A stretch of DNA of 64,000 nt from Bolinopsis microptera (Eukaryota; Ctenophora; Tentaculata; Lobata; Bolinopsidae), in contig NC_087072.1 in assembly GCF_026151205.1 (NCBI RefSeq), positions 15,662,169 to 15,726,168 on the forward strand, read 5' to 3'. The translations under genes and the position numbers were made by a program. The notes below the pieces were generated by a model. It was not told the origin of the DNA, ran no database searches, and saw nothing but the letters and a program-made list of their open reading frames with translations. This document shows positions 48,190 to 59,471 of this stretch, piece by piece (position 1 is the stretch's first letter; each line of letters starts with the position of its first letter).

Positions 48190-49513
48190 CTTAAAGACGA
48201 AATAGCTAAACATTACAACAAAATACAGCAATGGTCAAAGCATATCATTTCATTCTTTTTTTGTATACCAAATGGTAGATCATTAATAACTCAATAAGAT
48301 TGGATAATTGATTCAATTGTGAAAAGCTGTAAAGTATGCAGAAAGCAGCAAATGATCTGTTTGAAGTGATCAATATTCATTGGAAGGCTAATTTTACTAT
48401 TCTATCACGTGATGATTTAATTTGTATTGTGTCTATGGTCTAGTGGATGAAAGTTTAAATTTAGAATAAATTAGATCGAGACAGCATTAAATGTGCTACA
48501 GGTTTTCTTTCATATTAGCAGAAGGGTATTTTGTGGATTTGTTGTGTCCAAAGATATTAGGAAACAGCTATCGTGCTGTTGCACGATATCGTGCTGTTGC
48601 AGCTATCGTGCTGTTGCAGCTTCTAGTTCTTTATACTTATAGATGATATCTTGGTAAATAAAGAGTGGAGTTGATCTTCTCTGAACTTAAGTCCAACAAA
48701 GTAGAGGACGATACATCATACAAGGCGGCACATATCAAATTTTACTCCCGGTACCTCCAAATTTACCAGACAACTGTAACTGGTAACAGTGAAGACAGGT
48801 TCTGGAACTGGTCCAGGAAACTCAATAATAAGCAGCGTACTGGGACTTTGACAGTGCCTGCATTCTGCAAGTTCGGTACTTGCCAAGCAGATCTGTAAGT
48901 CGTGCGTAAAGTTGGAGGACGGAGGTCACGTGATACTTTTGACAAATGTACGTCGTAGTAGTATGTCATGTGATGCGCGGCCAATAGTTTCTCGTGAGAA
49001 ATGAATAATGGGCGGTATTATTAAAACTGTGCAGGGATTATTAACTAACAGGGGAAAACAGCGGGATGGATTAAAATATAACCCCTTATTTTCTATCCCG
49101 TCCCTTGGGGGTATCCCGGAGGTCAACTTCCAGAACCTTTTTCACAGCCACATTATAGTCGCCAGCTTCGAGGAAATATAGTTTTGTATTTTGTGTATTG
49201 ACTTCAAATAATTGGAGACATGGTATTACTTATAATTGAATGTTAATTATAATATGCAGTATGCACATTGTACATTGCACTTCAAACCTATGCTGGTAAC
49301 GCTGCTATTTTACTGTGGCCGATCCGTCGCATTATATCGCTCTCATTTTATTCGAATAAAAATATTGCTGCAATATTGTCACACCTTTGCAGGAGCAGGA
49401 GATATTTTCACTGATAAATAAATTCAAAACCGAGACCTTTTAGATTAAGCTCCAAGAGCGACTGACAAGACTCGTTTTATCACGAACTGTGTTCAAAAAC
49501 ATGACGTATATAT
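48190..49513. other. Spacer with a short tandem repeat
   Basis: A 'atcgtgctgttgca(gct)' unit is repeated about three times at 48570-48621. A plus-strand frame at 48665-48898 is open but has no recognisable family. Confidence 0.35.
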
Positions 49514-49726
49514 ATTTTTTAAGGGCCCATGCTTGTGCAGGAGCTGCATTTGCACTCAATATCTGTGTTTTGGTGACCCTCAGGTCCTTTGGTTACATAC
49601 ATTTTGTCCGAGACAATTTCAACTTTGACAATCCATGCTTAGAGGACAATATTATATTTAACTAATTCATTGTGTAAACTTGTATGTAATTGACTGATTT
49701 GAAAGATTTCAATAAAAAAAAAGGTA
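49514..49726 (+). mobile_element. Retrocopy-like segment, copy 1
   Basis: About 200 bp starting ttaagggcccatgc and ending ttcaataaa followed by a poly(A) stretch. It is identical over its aligned length to the reverse complement of 55960-56174. A short frame at its start (HACAGAAFALNICVLV, then a segment ending NPCLEDNIIFN) is intact in both copies. AATAAA followed directly by poly(A) suggests reverse transcription of an mRNA or a 5'-truncated LINE/SINE tail. The parent is not in this window. Confidence 0.7.
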
Positions 49727-49767
49727 TTACAATATAATACGTCTGCTTTCAAAAAAGCAAGCTATTA

Positions 49768-50131
49768 TTTTTTTTTTTTTTTAATCTAGACACTTATTTT
49801 ACTTCGGTGTATTCCAACAGCCACAATGTTACACAAGTGCAACCAGCCAATTACAGGAAGCCGAAGGATCTTTTTGGCCAGTGACGGTTAAGGTAGTGTG
49901 TACCATACTTTCTTCGTCCGAGACTTTGCTGCAATGTGCAGCTCCTCATTTAACCCTCACACCCGATTTCTCGAGTATTCGGCTGAGTAGACCGGGGGGC
50001 TGCATAGACCACTCATGATCCTTAGCTGAACGTCGACGACGCTCACCCCACGACCAGGCAGTCAGTGGGTTTCGAACTCGCAACCTAACGATTGTAAGAC
50101 AGGCGTTCTAACCAACTGCGCTACCTGGCCG
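49768..50131 (-). mobile_element. tRNA-derived SINE
   Basis: On the minus strand the element begins at 50131 with a tRNA-like head. The A box TAGCGCAGTTGG fits the pol III consensus. The B box region GAGTTCGAAACC follows, and CGGCCAGG can pair with CCTGGTCG as an acceptor stem. The anticodon loop (CTTACAA) would read Val(TAC), but the anticodon and T stems are degenerate, so it is not a functional tRNA. A ~280-bp unrelated body follows, ending in a 15-nt poly(A) (poly-T at 49768-49782 on +). Confidence 0.85.
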
Positions 50132-51487
50132 ACGTAAACTTCCACATGTCTATAACATAGATATACAAAATGGTAGAGGAGTCATTTGCACCAAGACAAC
50201 GCTCAGTCTCCCAGCTGTTAGTTTTAACATTCTGTGAAGGGTGATAATTTTTCTTCTCTCTTGTATTGTTACTAACCTGAAGCGTCGAACGAGGCGAAAC
50301 TGTGATTCCAGGAGAGGAGCATCCTTTGGGTATAAACAAGTTAAAATCGAAAATGACGCCGCTTGGTATCTTTTTTAGCTTTAAGCTTAAAAGCTTAACA
50401 CAGTATAGAAATACGGTCCAAACTTCAACAACAAGTTTTTAGCAAAATCAAGAATTTGCTATTGGCACGGCTTTTGATCACATGCTTTTTATGGCTGCCA
50501 AAAAGTTTTGCGTGGTAAATAATTGAATCCTTGAAAATAGGTCGAATATTGATAAGTCGCTAGTTACGGTCCAAATCTATGACTATGTAATATGTATGTA
50601 CGTTTCGTAAACAAGATTTTTTTCAAGAATGGGACTCTACGACTTAACTTAACTTCATCATATACGATATAAATGTAGGGCAACTGTGAGTTTCAGCAAA
50701 TAAATAAACATTCTGCGCGATAACACATGCCATTTTGACTTCAAAAAAACTGAGAATAAAATCACAAACTGAATGCCACTCTTTTCACAACAGTCCTTCA
50801 AATTTAAACATTTTTAAAAATCAAAGAACTCAAAAGAACGTGATGAAAGGTTTTAGAGTAACTGCATGTTACGTATAAAATACGTCACCTAAGCTCAATT
50901 ATAGGCGTAATTATTTGTCACAGCAAACATACAAAAAATTTAATTTTCTTCGTTAAAAGTGCTGGTATAGTTCCAAAGTTATTACAGAATCACGACGTTT
51001 GCTGTCTATTGTTTTTTGATAATGGTTTCACCCTGCAATTTGCGGTTGCTTTCTAATTTAATTGTGACCTACGTTTTCGATTATCATCCTCTGAAGTGGC
51101 ATGTTTTATTTTGACACGCTTAGAACATAAGCTATATCAGTGTAAGTAACTTTTATTCATTTATAATAATAATGTAAATTAATAATTGAAAGGAATAGGG
51201 CTGTACAAGGCGTATTCTCAGCTTGTTTGGAGACATTATAACAGCATTTTTATTGGCAATTTATTGAAATGTATTCATGGACACTGAATACGTCATAACA
51301 TGATGCAAATTCACAAACCATGCCATGAGAAAACCAAAACCAATGCCATTTCAGTTAGGCTAGTCCCCCGGACTTTGTATCTGTCATCGCTAAGTTTAGT
51401 AATCACTTTAGTAATTAGACTAGTTTTTATAAATCCAGGTAGACTTTAGGAAATTACAAAATTGGTCAAGATAAGTTACCATTAATG
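50132..51487. other. Spacer without recognised feature
   Basis: AT-rich, with no supported exon or element boundary. Confidence 0.35.
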
Positions 51488-51576
51488 GTCATACATCCGG
51501 ATCCCGAGAGTGCCGCCACAGTGCCTGAGTGCCACGAGAGTGCCGCCACAGTGCCATCGGGATCCGGATGTATGAC
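51488..51576. repeat. 20-bp inverted repeat enclosing a doubled 20-bp direct repeat
   Basis: Arms gtcatacatccggatcccga (51488-51507) and its exact reverse complement (51557-51576). Between and overlapping them, cgagagtgccgccacagtgc occurs twice as a direct repeat. It can extrude as a stable GC-rich hairpin in AT-rich surroundings. Confidence 0.85.
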
Positions 51577-52705
51577 TCTTTAAATTAGCTTTTAATTTCA
51601 GAAATGTTCTCTTTTGACTGGAGCTCAGTCCTTACGAAGGTAAAGAATGAGTTAAGGGCATGGGTCAATGGTACAAATCTAAGACTAAAGAACACGACTG
51701 AACATAGGAGGGATATTGACGGAACGACTTAGTCTCCTTTTAGCGTTTATTCATTGAAAATATTCATATGGAATCAGCAGTATTGTAACTTATGTTTTGG
51801 CTCATGAATTGTTGAAACATAATGAAAATGTAGGTTAGCCAACGGTGAGAATAAAGCAAATGTGTTCATACAATGTAATAACTGGTAACCATAATTATAT
51901 TTTCCGTATTGGAAGCTTAAACCCAATCACCGATACGAGGTTAACTAGGACAATCACATAACCGCACAACTGTTTAACCGTCAGAAGACAGTTCTTCAGT
52001 GATCTTTATTGGCTGATAAGTCATCAGAAGACAGTTCTTTTCCTCGGCATTTATCATTACTCCCTTGCCAATACCTCAATACGGTGTACTAATGCAGGCA
52101 ATATGTATTATGTATCTACTATTTGTAAATATCCTAGAGACAGTTATTGATGGGTTCTCTTGTCATGGAAGAGTTATGTTAACTGCATTATATATTTATT
52201 TAACTAACTTTATCACCGACCCTTTAATAAATAATAATAATTAATCAAAAAAACAAACATCAAAATTCATATAGAACAGTGGTGAGTGGGGTGTGTTACC
52301 AAAATCGATATGTAAAGATGTAATTGTAAACAAACAGAAAAGCAGAAACACGTATTTCTTTACTGAATACAAATCATATATCAATATACATTTTACAGTA
52401 TCAAAACACATGTAATTATTTATTATGTCGAACATTCCTGACATCTCGGTTAACGAAAATATCCGATAACGAAACTCAATAAGAAATACATTTTGATCAA
52501 AAACTAAACTTTTCAAATTAACGTCCAAATACATGTCTCATCCTCAAGGTTCGTGTAAAAAAGAAAGTTTTTTAGTTGTGGTTAGTTCTGTTTATAATTA
52601 TACATTGGTTCAGAAGTTCACAATTATTAAGTTATTACACTTCTGACAATAATTGGGGTAGTTGTTATCTTATCACGGATGTTTCACTCTCAGCTGGTCT
52701 GTGCT
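51577..52705. other. Spacer downstream of ankyrin gene B
   Basis: No exon recognised. 'gtcagaagacagttctt' recurs at 51979 and 52022. Confidence 0.35.
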
Positions 52706-53529
52706 TTAGTCGTTAGCTCCCAAGACATAAAGTAACTGTACGATATCCTCTTCGCCACACATCTTCGCGTAACCTTGTAGATTGTATAAAAATAAAGTTT
52801 ATTAATTCGTATGAAGATTGACGGGTGAGCGTGTGATTAATCTCCAGAGTATTATTTTATACTTACTGAGGGGTGTGTGGCCATTCCGTGCTTTCTCGTT
52901 GATATCCAGTTGTTTGTGTTCCAGCAGCAACTTGGTGATGTCCTTGTACCCACAGTCAATTGCTATCATTATCGGGGGGTATGAATAGTAGTCTGAAGTC
53001 TTCACACTGGGGATTGTTTATAATTTGTTCCCAAATCGAAAGATGTTAACTTGACAACATGAACATCCTCAACTCTCAAGGAATCATACTGTAATCAAGG
53101 AAAATATCTTTTTACTGAGATATACTACTATAATAATACTAGGCATCTGGTAGTGCTACTTCCACATCAAACCTGGCGCCATGTGCGATGCATTTCTCAA
53201 TTCCTCTACCACTTCTGTTTCTGATCTGCTCTATGAGCTTCTGATATAACTTTTCCTTGTTGTTAAATCTGCCTCCACAGTTAGGGCCGGGCAAGTTAAC
53301 AGGAGCTGAAAACAGATAATCACCCTGACTTAACGCATGTTAATTAACAGCATTGAGGAGCATTGATTTACAGCATGGGGAGTTGAATACTCCGATACTC
53401 CAAAAATAAACCGGTATTCAAAACAAAAACCAAAGGATACGTACCGGCCTGGAAGTGTCCTTGTGCAAGGTAATCCGCCATAGCTGACAGCACTAAGTTG
53501 GGTTGTAAGCTTGTCCGACGTCCCGCCAT
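52706..53529 (-). CDS. Ankyrin-repeat protein B, short paralogue, four exons, 141 aa
   Basis: Exons on the minus strand: 53529-53445, 53305-53173, 53006-52867, 52773-52706. Phases 1, 2 and 1 match and the frame ends TAA. Protein layout: a QPNLV..MADYLAQGHF start module, the GGRFNN..KLIEQIRNR..GIEKCIAHGA helical pair shared with gene A exon 2, then ankyrin repeats including PPIMIAIDCGYKDITKLLLE, ending YAKMCGEEDIVQLLYVLGAND. Exon 3 has the same length (140 bp) as in gene A and differs at only about 5 of 47 residues, while introns are unalike. Gene B stops after the equivalent of exon 4 and lacks A's last repeats. Role: probably an adaptor; partner unknown. Confidence 0.85.
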
Positions 53530-54259
53530 TGTTTTCAACTAACAATCACAATGTTTTATAATATGTTAGTTAAGGACAGAAGGGGGAGGGGGGTGGAGGG
53601 TAAACATCATTTCTCTAGTTTTAACATAATATATGATATGGCTGTGGGAGATGAACAAGTAGGGAAAAAACCACATCAAAATCTGACCTTGCATTGCTGA
53701 GATATTGTGTAATTGTGCGCCGAAGTTTGAGGTTTAACTGTAATCACATATAAAACTTAAATTTAAAAAAGGTGAACCTACACTTTTGGAAAAGGCTGGC
53801 CACACCTAGGACCTGAGACTTGGCACAGGTGTTCTTTGGGCTATTACCCAAAATATTTATGTACATAATCTTAATATTTGCTGTTGTTCTTGAAATATAA
53901 GGTTAACGTTGCACCAAATTATGCATTTTAATGGCCTAAACATTAGTCACTATTGCAAGGACAGATTTAGGTACTGGTCATTTCCTAATAGGAAATATCA
54001 AATACCGACATCGCTTGAAAGGGCCCACTGGCACGATAATTTCAGTGAATCCCCTAGGAGAGAGGAGTCAGGGGTAAAAACACTGTTTTGGTCTATTGAC
54101 AAGCTAATCGAGTTGTTTTCAGTTAATGTTGTGCAGTTAGGGTTATTGTATGACCTTTTCGTTCGAGTTTGGCTTGGAAGACAGTAAATACCAAAGTCAT
54201 TTCACAATTTTTGGGAGAGCGGATTAACAAAAGCCAACAAACTACAAAGATTCATTACA
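53530..54259. other. Spacer upstream of ankyrin gene B
   Basis: A G-rich stretch (gaagggggaggggggtgg, 53579-53596) lies close to the gene B start. A plus-strand frame at 53909-54187 shows no known motif. Confidence 0.35.
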
Positions 54260-54502
54260 ATGCAGCAAATGACAAGGTGTATTGAGAAGATCGAAAAAAA
54301 GTATTTATACGAAATATCTCGGACAGAATCGGCCGTACGTAATACGTATGCCCATTATATTTACATAAAGCAACGAGAATTGGCAAAGAACGAGCAAATA
54401 TTGAAACAAAGAGTCAAAACACAGAACAATGTTACCACGTGCCTCAACACCGTGGCCCAGGGTAGAACAACATCACCGAAAACATGGGTTACGAAACGGT
54501 AG
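54260..54502 (+). CDS. Candidate small ORF or coding exon, unknown function
   Basis: The ATG at 54260 opens 80 codons. The product is strongly charged and helical (EKIEKKYLYEI, KQRELAKNEQILKQRV), then TTSPKTWVTKR, ending TAG. The stop overlaps a gtagga sequence that could equally be a splice donor, so this may be a first coding exon rather than a complete gene. Composition is less AT-biased than its flanks. No homologue comes to mind. Confidence 0.3.
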   Translation: MQQMTRCIEKIEKKYLYEISRTESAVRNTYAHYIYIKQRELAKNEQILKQRVKTQNNVTTCLNTVAQGRTTSPKTWVTKR

Positions 54503-55958
54503 GAGACCAGCCAAACTGGCATAATGGACAGATCAGCTGTTTGTTGAGGCCGGCAATCAATCACTGTCGAACCGAGCATTGGCCAAGTTATTAATAATAA
54601 TACATATATATCCTCATGTGACAGGAAATATTTCAACTGGTATTTGTCAGTTCGCGGAGGTGTAAAGATTGATCGCGTCAACCGGTAACGCTACTATTAA
54701 TAGGCAATTAGTAAATGTTTTTAATTAGATAATAAATTGCGCATATTAATGACAAGTGCAAGTTTCACGTCGGCTTGACACACAGGTAACATGTTACATG
54801 GGAATTAATAGTGCTAACAAGAATTAACGTGACGTGTGATCCGCTGCACGGCCGATAAAAGGAATAAAAATATTTACACTGTAATGTACAAAAAGAACGC
54901 TGTAGATTTTAGGATTACGTAGCTGTGAACCTTGTTCGGCTAACTTCATTTTGATTTTGAAATCAGCGTAACTGTCAAAGTTTCAGTTGCTTGGCACGGG
55001 ATACCAAATGTCATTCACAAAAAAGAGTAATGCCTTTCCTCAGAAATCCAATTCCAACGTGACTAATAAGTAATACTATACTGACAGACTACAGTTTGTT
55101 ATACTGTCATAGCTTTTAGGCTGTCATTGTTCAAGAACCAAGGCATCAACTCTGCCACGTTCTCAACTCGTGTCTCAGCCCAACCTACGGGAAGTGGCAC
55201 AACCAGCCCTAGATGGGCATGGAAAAACCCAATACCGAGCATTATGTTGCACTAGGGAGTTTAGTGCTTATAAGATACATAAAATACGTTTATAAATAGC
55301 GAGTACATTAGCGATCACACGCGCCAAATGATCAGCCGTCATCTGTATGAAGTTTTACCACGCGATGTAATTAAAATACATGTCTGAATGAAAATTTGAA
55401 ACATTTTTCAGTACATTTGTAGACTATTTGTAAGGTAACACGTACCTTCGTAAGGTAACACGTACTTGATAACAATTTGCACACGACATACTTTGTACTG
55501 GGTACGTAATACCTGATCACACCTGATGTGCTATCATATTGAACGAAAAACGACTTATACTGGATTTCAACATCTTACATCTCTGGATGCTGACTCAAGC
55601 AAATCTAAAAACGTAGAATCTCCTAGCAAAAATTTTAATCTTCGAACACCGAATATCAAGCTCTTGTCAATTAAATGGTAACCTAGACATTAAGATCTTG
55701 AGGCTACCCTACACAATTCCTAAAATGCATCAATTGAATTGAGTCCTTTTCTGTATATGTGTAATGTGTATTATTGTTAAATCACATTAAGTGATCGTCA
55801 ATTTCATTGGTCCTTATAATTATATATTGATGTATATTGTATATATATATAATATATATATATATAGTTTATGTATAATATGGTCATATGAGCCACTTTA
55901 AATTTGTTACTGTACAGTGGGCACTATGTAGTATGTATACATAGTACAAATAACGTAT
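54503..55958. other. Spacer without recognised feature
   Basis: Contains an AT microsatellite-like stretch at 55834-55866. 'ttcgtaaggtaacacgtac' is partly duplicated at 55430-55465. No exon supported. Confidence 0.35.
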
Positions 55959-55959
55959 T

Positions 55960-56174
55960 TTTTTAATTTATTGAAATCTTTCAAATCAGTCAATTACATA
56001 CAAGTTTACACAATGAATTAGTTAAATATAATATTGTCCTCTAAGCATGGATTGTCAAAGTTGAAATTGTCTCGGACAAAATGTATGTAACCAAAGGACC
56101 TGAGGGTCACCAAAACACAGATATTGAGTGCAAATGCAGCTCCTGCACAAGCATGGGCCCTTAAAAAATTTAAA
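55960..56174 (-). mobile_element. Retrocopy-like segment, copy 2 (inverted)
   Basis: Reverse complement of 49514-49726 with no difference that I can see from ttaagggccc to ttcaataaa. The tail differs (ttaaaaaaa here, aaaaaaagg there), as expected for independently primed poly(A) ends. It lies 6.2 kb away, with ankyrin gene B between the two copies. Confidence 0.7.
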
Positions 56175-56508
56175 TTTGTTATCAATTTAAAGTAATTTAT
56201 CTTGAGGTTCATTTAATTTTACTAACTTTTAAAATTTAACTTTGATAGTTGAGACTAATGTTGAGACCATCTGTTGCGATAGAGCCGGGTAAATTATAAA
56301 TTTATGACGTTTCCTCTGCAGTGAATATTACACCGTTTGCCGCCCCCATTATTGGTAATATTCTATATTGAAGTGCAAAGATGTAGTTAATAGTGTCAGA
56401 ACATGATACAGCTACAATAACGGACTCTATCTGCCAATCAAGAAAAAAAGTCTAACAAAAAATAAAGAATAACAAGCAGCATGCTAAATTAATAACAAAT
56501 AAACTTAC

Positions 56509-56656
56509 TCCAAGTCCAAGAGTCCTGGCGAGCATATTTAGGGTCGACTTGGGGGATGTTGGGATTGGATTGTTGGAAATGTAAACCTGCGAAAGCTGGT
56601 GATACGTTATATGATGGATGTGCGTATCCGTCCGAGGATTCAGCTGGTTCGAAAGC
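56509..56656 (-). CDS. Candidate exon, ankyrin-family N-terminal region
   Basis: Bounded by ttacag and gtaagt, 148 bp, phase 0-in, phase 1-out. It encodes a Pro/Ser/Asn/Gln-rich segment: AFEPAESSDGYAHPSYNVSP, then AFAGLHFQQSNPNIPQ, ending DSWTW. The SPAFAGLHFQ phrase recalls SPALSNFYQN in gene A exon 1. The exit phase fits exon 2 of gene B (A|CT), so it could be part of an alternative 5' end of gene B or of a further paralogue. No initiating exon was found. Confidence 0.45.
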
Positions 56657-58025
56657 CTGTAACATCATCCTGTAATCATTTACTGGTCACTTGGAATAAA
56701 TGATATTTGCAAAAAAATTTCCGTGCATATTCAGAAGTCATTTTTAACGTAATTATGTGCAATATTGAACATTACCAGTCTACTGCCAGTATCAACAACA
56801 ATAAAAAGCGAACAGAGATCAAACTCTAGGAATTACAAAGAGGCTTTAACAAAAAGGAGTTCAAAAGGCAAAGGTTGGACGGTTGTGTAATATTTTATGA
56901 TCATGCCTCAAGGTTACCCGGACATTTGCTCAACAGCAGATAATATCCGGTTGAAAGTTTGGTGGAACCTAAAAACCGGATTGTTTTTTAATAATATCCA
57001 ATTACATAACAGTGAGCAATTACTGCTGTAAACTTGGCATCAGTTGTTATGATTATCAGGTACAATTAACATATCGGACATGAAACACGCCCAAATTTAA
57101 TAATCAATAATTTAATAGAGATTTGAACCAATTTAGTTTCAAGTTTGACCAAACTATCAATCAGTCTTTGTCTATTGATGAGCAAATATCCAGGAAAAGA
57201 AACGAGCAAATTTCGTTCCGTTCGAATTCCATCTTGATTTCTGGTTCGGTTAAGGTTTGGCTACAGTTTTCCCGAAATTTTTTAGGGTGGCAAATGGTGG
57301 GAATCTCGCCAAAACCTCCCCCTTTCACTATCGACAATACTAATAATACAATAGTACACTACTTTCGTCATCTTAATATTTGATCAAATTCATCCTTAAA
57401 GTCGAATGGTGCTCAATTATTATGAATTATGAAATAACCAAGCCTATATTTAACGTACAATGAAGGTTTAAAAATTAAAAATACTGCTTGTACTTGGTTT
57501 GGCAAACAAAAACCGTGGTTATGTCGTATCCGGATAAAGTGGTTAACTTTATCACAAGCAAAATTAATTAATCTCTCGAAGACAACAACCAATTGGATTT
57601 GCTGTCTTGAAAAAGTCAGGTTACCCCATTCACCAAGAATAAAGAAAAAATAATCATAAAGATAAGACAACAGAACCTGCTAATTATGCCTCTTCAGCCG
57701 GTATCACGTGACCATCCTCATTATCCCGCGCTCTAAAACTCTATTGTTCGGACCTATTCACGTGCTCCTTTGCAACGCTTATATTTTGTTACCCACCATT
57801 TAGAATTCAAACCTATCAGTATCATGTCAGTTTTTTTTATAATCGAAAATAACCATATAAAGTTGTTCATGTTGTGAATGAATTTGTAACAAAGGTTTCT
57901 TTTTAAGAATGTGTTGTCCATAGTCCCAGAAACTGATGGGGGAAATTTCTAGAACACTTTTTCTCCAGGCGCCCATTCACCACAACCCTAAAAGTAATAA
58001 CTCAGTCTTGTAAGATTGTGAGACA
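56657..58025. other. Spacer without recognised feature
   Basis: AT-rich. Frames at 57123-57383 (+) and 57413-57670 (-) have no recognisable motif. Confidence 0.35.
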
Positions 58026-58028
58026 TTA

Positions 58029-58343
58029 GGGGCCATATACTTAGGACGTCCGGAAAATAGGGAGGAGGGTGGTTTTGGAATTTCGGACAAATCCGGACAG
58101 GGGGAGGGGGTGGTTTCTGAAAATCCGGACGTCCGTAAATTTTTGCAGAATTAACGAAAAATTCTCATTTATTTCAACTCTTTGACAATGAATTTGAGTT
58201 GGTTTTATTTGTACTCTTAAAAGTAGCTGGAAATTTGGACGTCCGGGGAGGGGGTGGTTTTGAAAATTCAGACACGCCCGGACAGGGGGAGGGGGTGGTC
58301 TGAAAATCTGCAATTTTGGCGGACGTCCTAAGAAGATGGCCCC
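58029..58343. mobile_element. Harbinger-like MITE with TTA target duplication
   Basis: The ends are GGGGCCATATACTTAGGACG (58029 onward, 23-bp match continuing TCC) and the inverted GGGGCCATCTTCTTAGGACG, with 2 mismatches in 23. TTA flanks both sides (58026-58028 and 58344-58346), the 3-bp duplication typical of PIF/Harbinger. The interior has direct copies of 'ccggacagggggagggggtggt'. No transposase. Confidence 0.85.
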
Positions 58344-58349
58344 TTAGTA

Positions 58350-59160
58350 ACATAAAATTGGGGTTTTGGTGACCTGCTTTTCTTCTTAAATCAATTATTT
58401 TACTGCTATTGGACTAAACAACTGACCAAAATGCCGAGCTATATTAAATGAGAACTAAAGAGCGAGAAGACAGATTATGACAAGAACATGTCGGCCCGAT
58501 AGAGTCAATCTCTAGGATGATATGGAGAGACAGAATGTTGAGATAGATAAATCAAGCAAGAGAATTAATGTTGTCGCTTTCTAATCGTCCTGGTCAGCTG
58601 ATCCAGCCGGTGGATTAACATTCCCGAAAGAGAAAGGGCGAATATAACTTCTGTTGCTTACGAACAATCGCTGTTTTATCGTGGAGTCCTAAAATATGTT
58701 ATTGACTGAATATAATATAACTGTCGGGAGAATCGATGGTCAAACAACAAGAACAGTCAGGACGAAGTTATGTAAAATATGCTGAGTAATAGTTTATCAT
58801 ATTAATTGGCTGATGTTTACTTCCTTATTGACCACTGCATACTTGGAGGAAGACATTAGACCTCCCCATGTTGCATTGATATAACGACTGATCCAGCCAT
58901 GTCCCATGAATAACTTATTCAATAAGACTTTTAAACTTAAGTGCGCATGTTCGGTTTGGTTACTTGAACCGCCCCCAATCTCAACAGCGAAATACATGTA
59001 TGCTCCTAAGATTAAAGAAACATACAATGTAATCACTCACGTGGTATCAACCACTAATCAAATATGGAGCTCATGAGTTTGCCTGATTTTGCTGTGACGA
59101 TTAGAATATAATATGATTTCATATACCATGACTTTTATACGCTAATCTAACTGCTTATAA
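58350..59160. other. Spacer without recognised feature
   Basis: No exon or element boundary that I can support. Confidence 0.35.
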
Positions 59161-59174
59161 TGCGACTACGCTAT

Positions 59175-59255
59175 TAATCGCACGAGGCGAAGCCGAGTTC
59201 GATTATTGCAGTTATTTCACGAGGCGCAGCCGAGTGAAATAACTGGTGTAATCGT
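59175..59255. repeat. Two CGAGGCG(A/C)AGCCGAG hairpins
   Basis: The motif acgaggcgaagccgag (59182-59197) is flanked by aatcg / cgatt. A second, acgaggcgcagccgag (59220-59235), is flanked by gttatttc / gaaataac. The same imperfect palindromic core thus sits inside two different flanking inverted repeats, about 38 bp apart. Confidence 0.7.
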
Positions 59256-59471
59256 ATTATACACGCAGTTCGATTCGCTTATAACTTCACGCTATTATCA
59301 ATTAGTTTACTGTTTACTGAATAACTCCTTTTTGCACTTAAAATGTTATAGGATTTCACAAGGGTTTTAGCGTTACCACTCAACTGCTTACTTTTAGTAC
59401 TGACCCAAATAGTTAACTAAGTCGATTGGTGGAATAATTCTATGCTATAAAAACATTTAACACTAAGCTAA

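Noticed and set aside
49990-50131. A functional tRNA-Val gene
   Set aside because: Promoter boxes and acceptor pairing are present, but the anticodon and T stems do not pair, and a SINE body with poly(A) follows.
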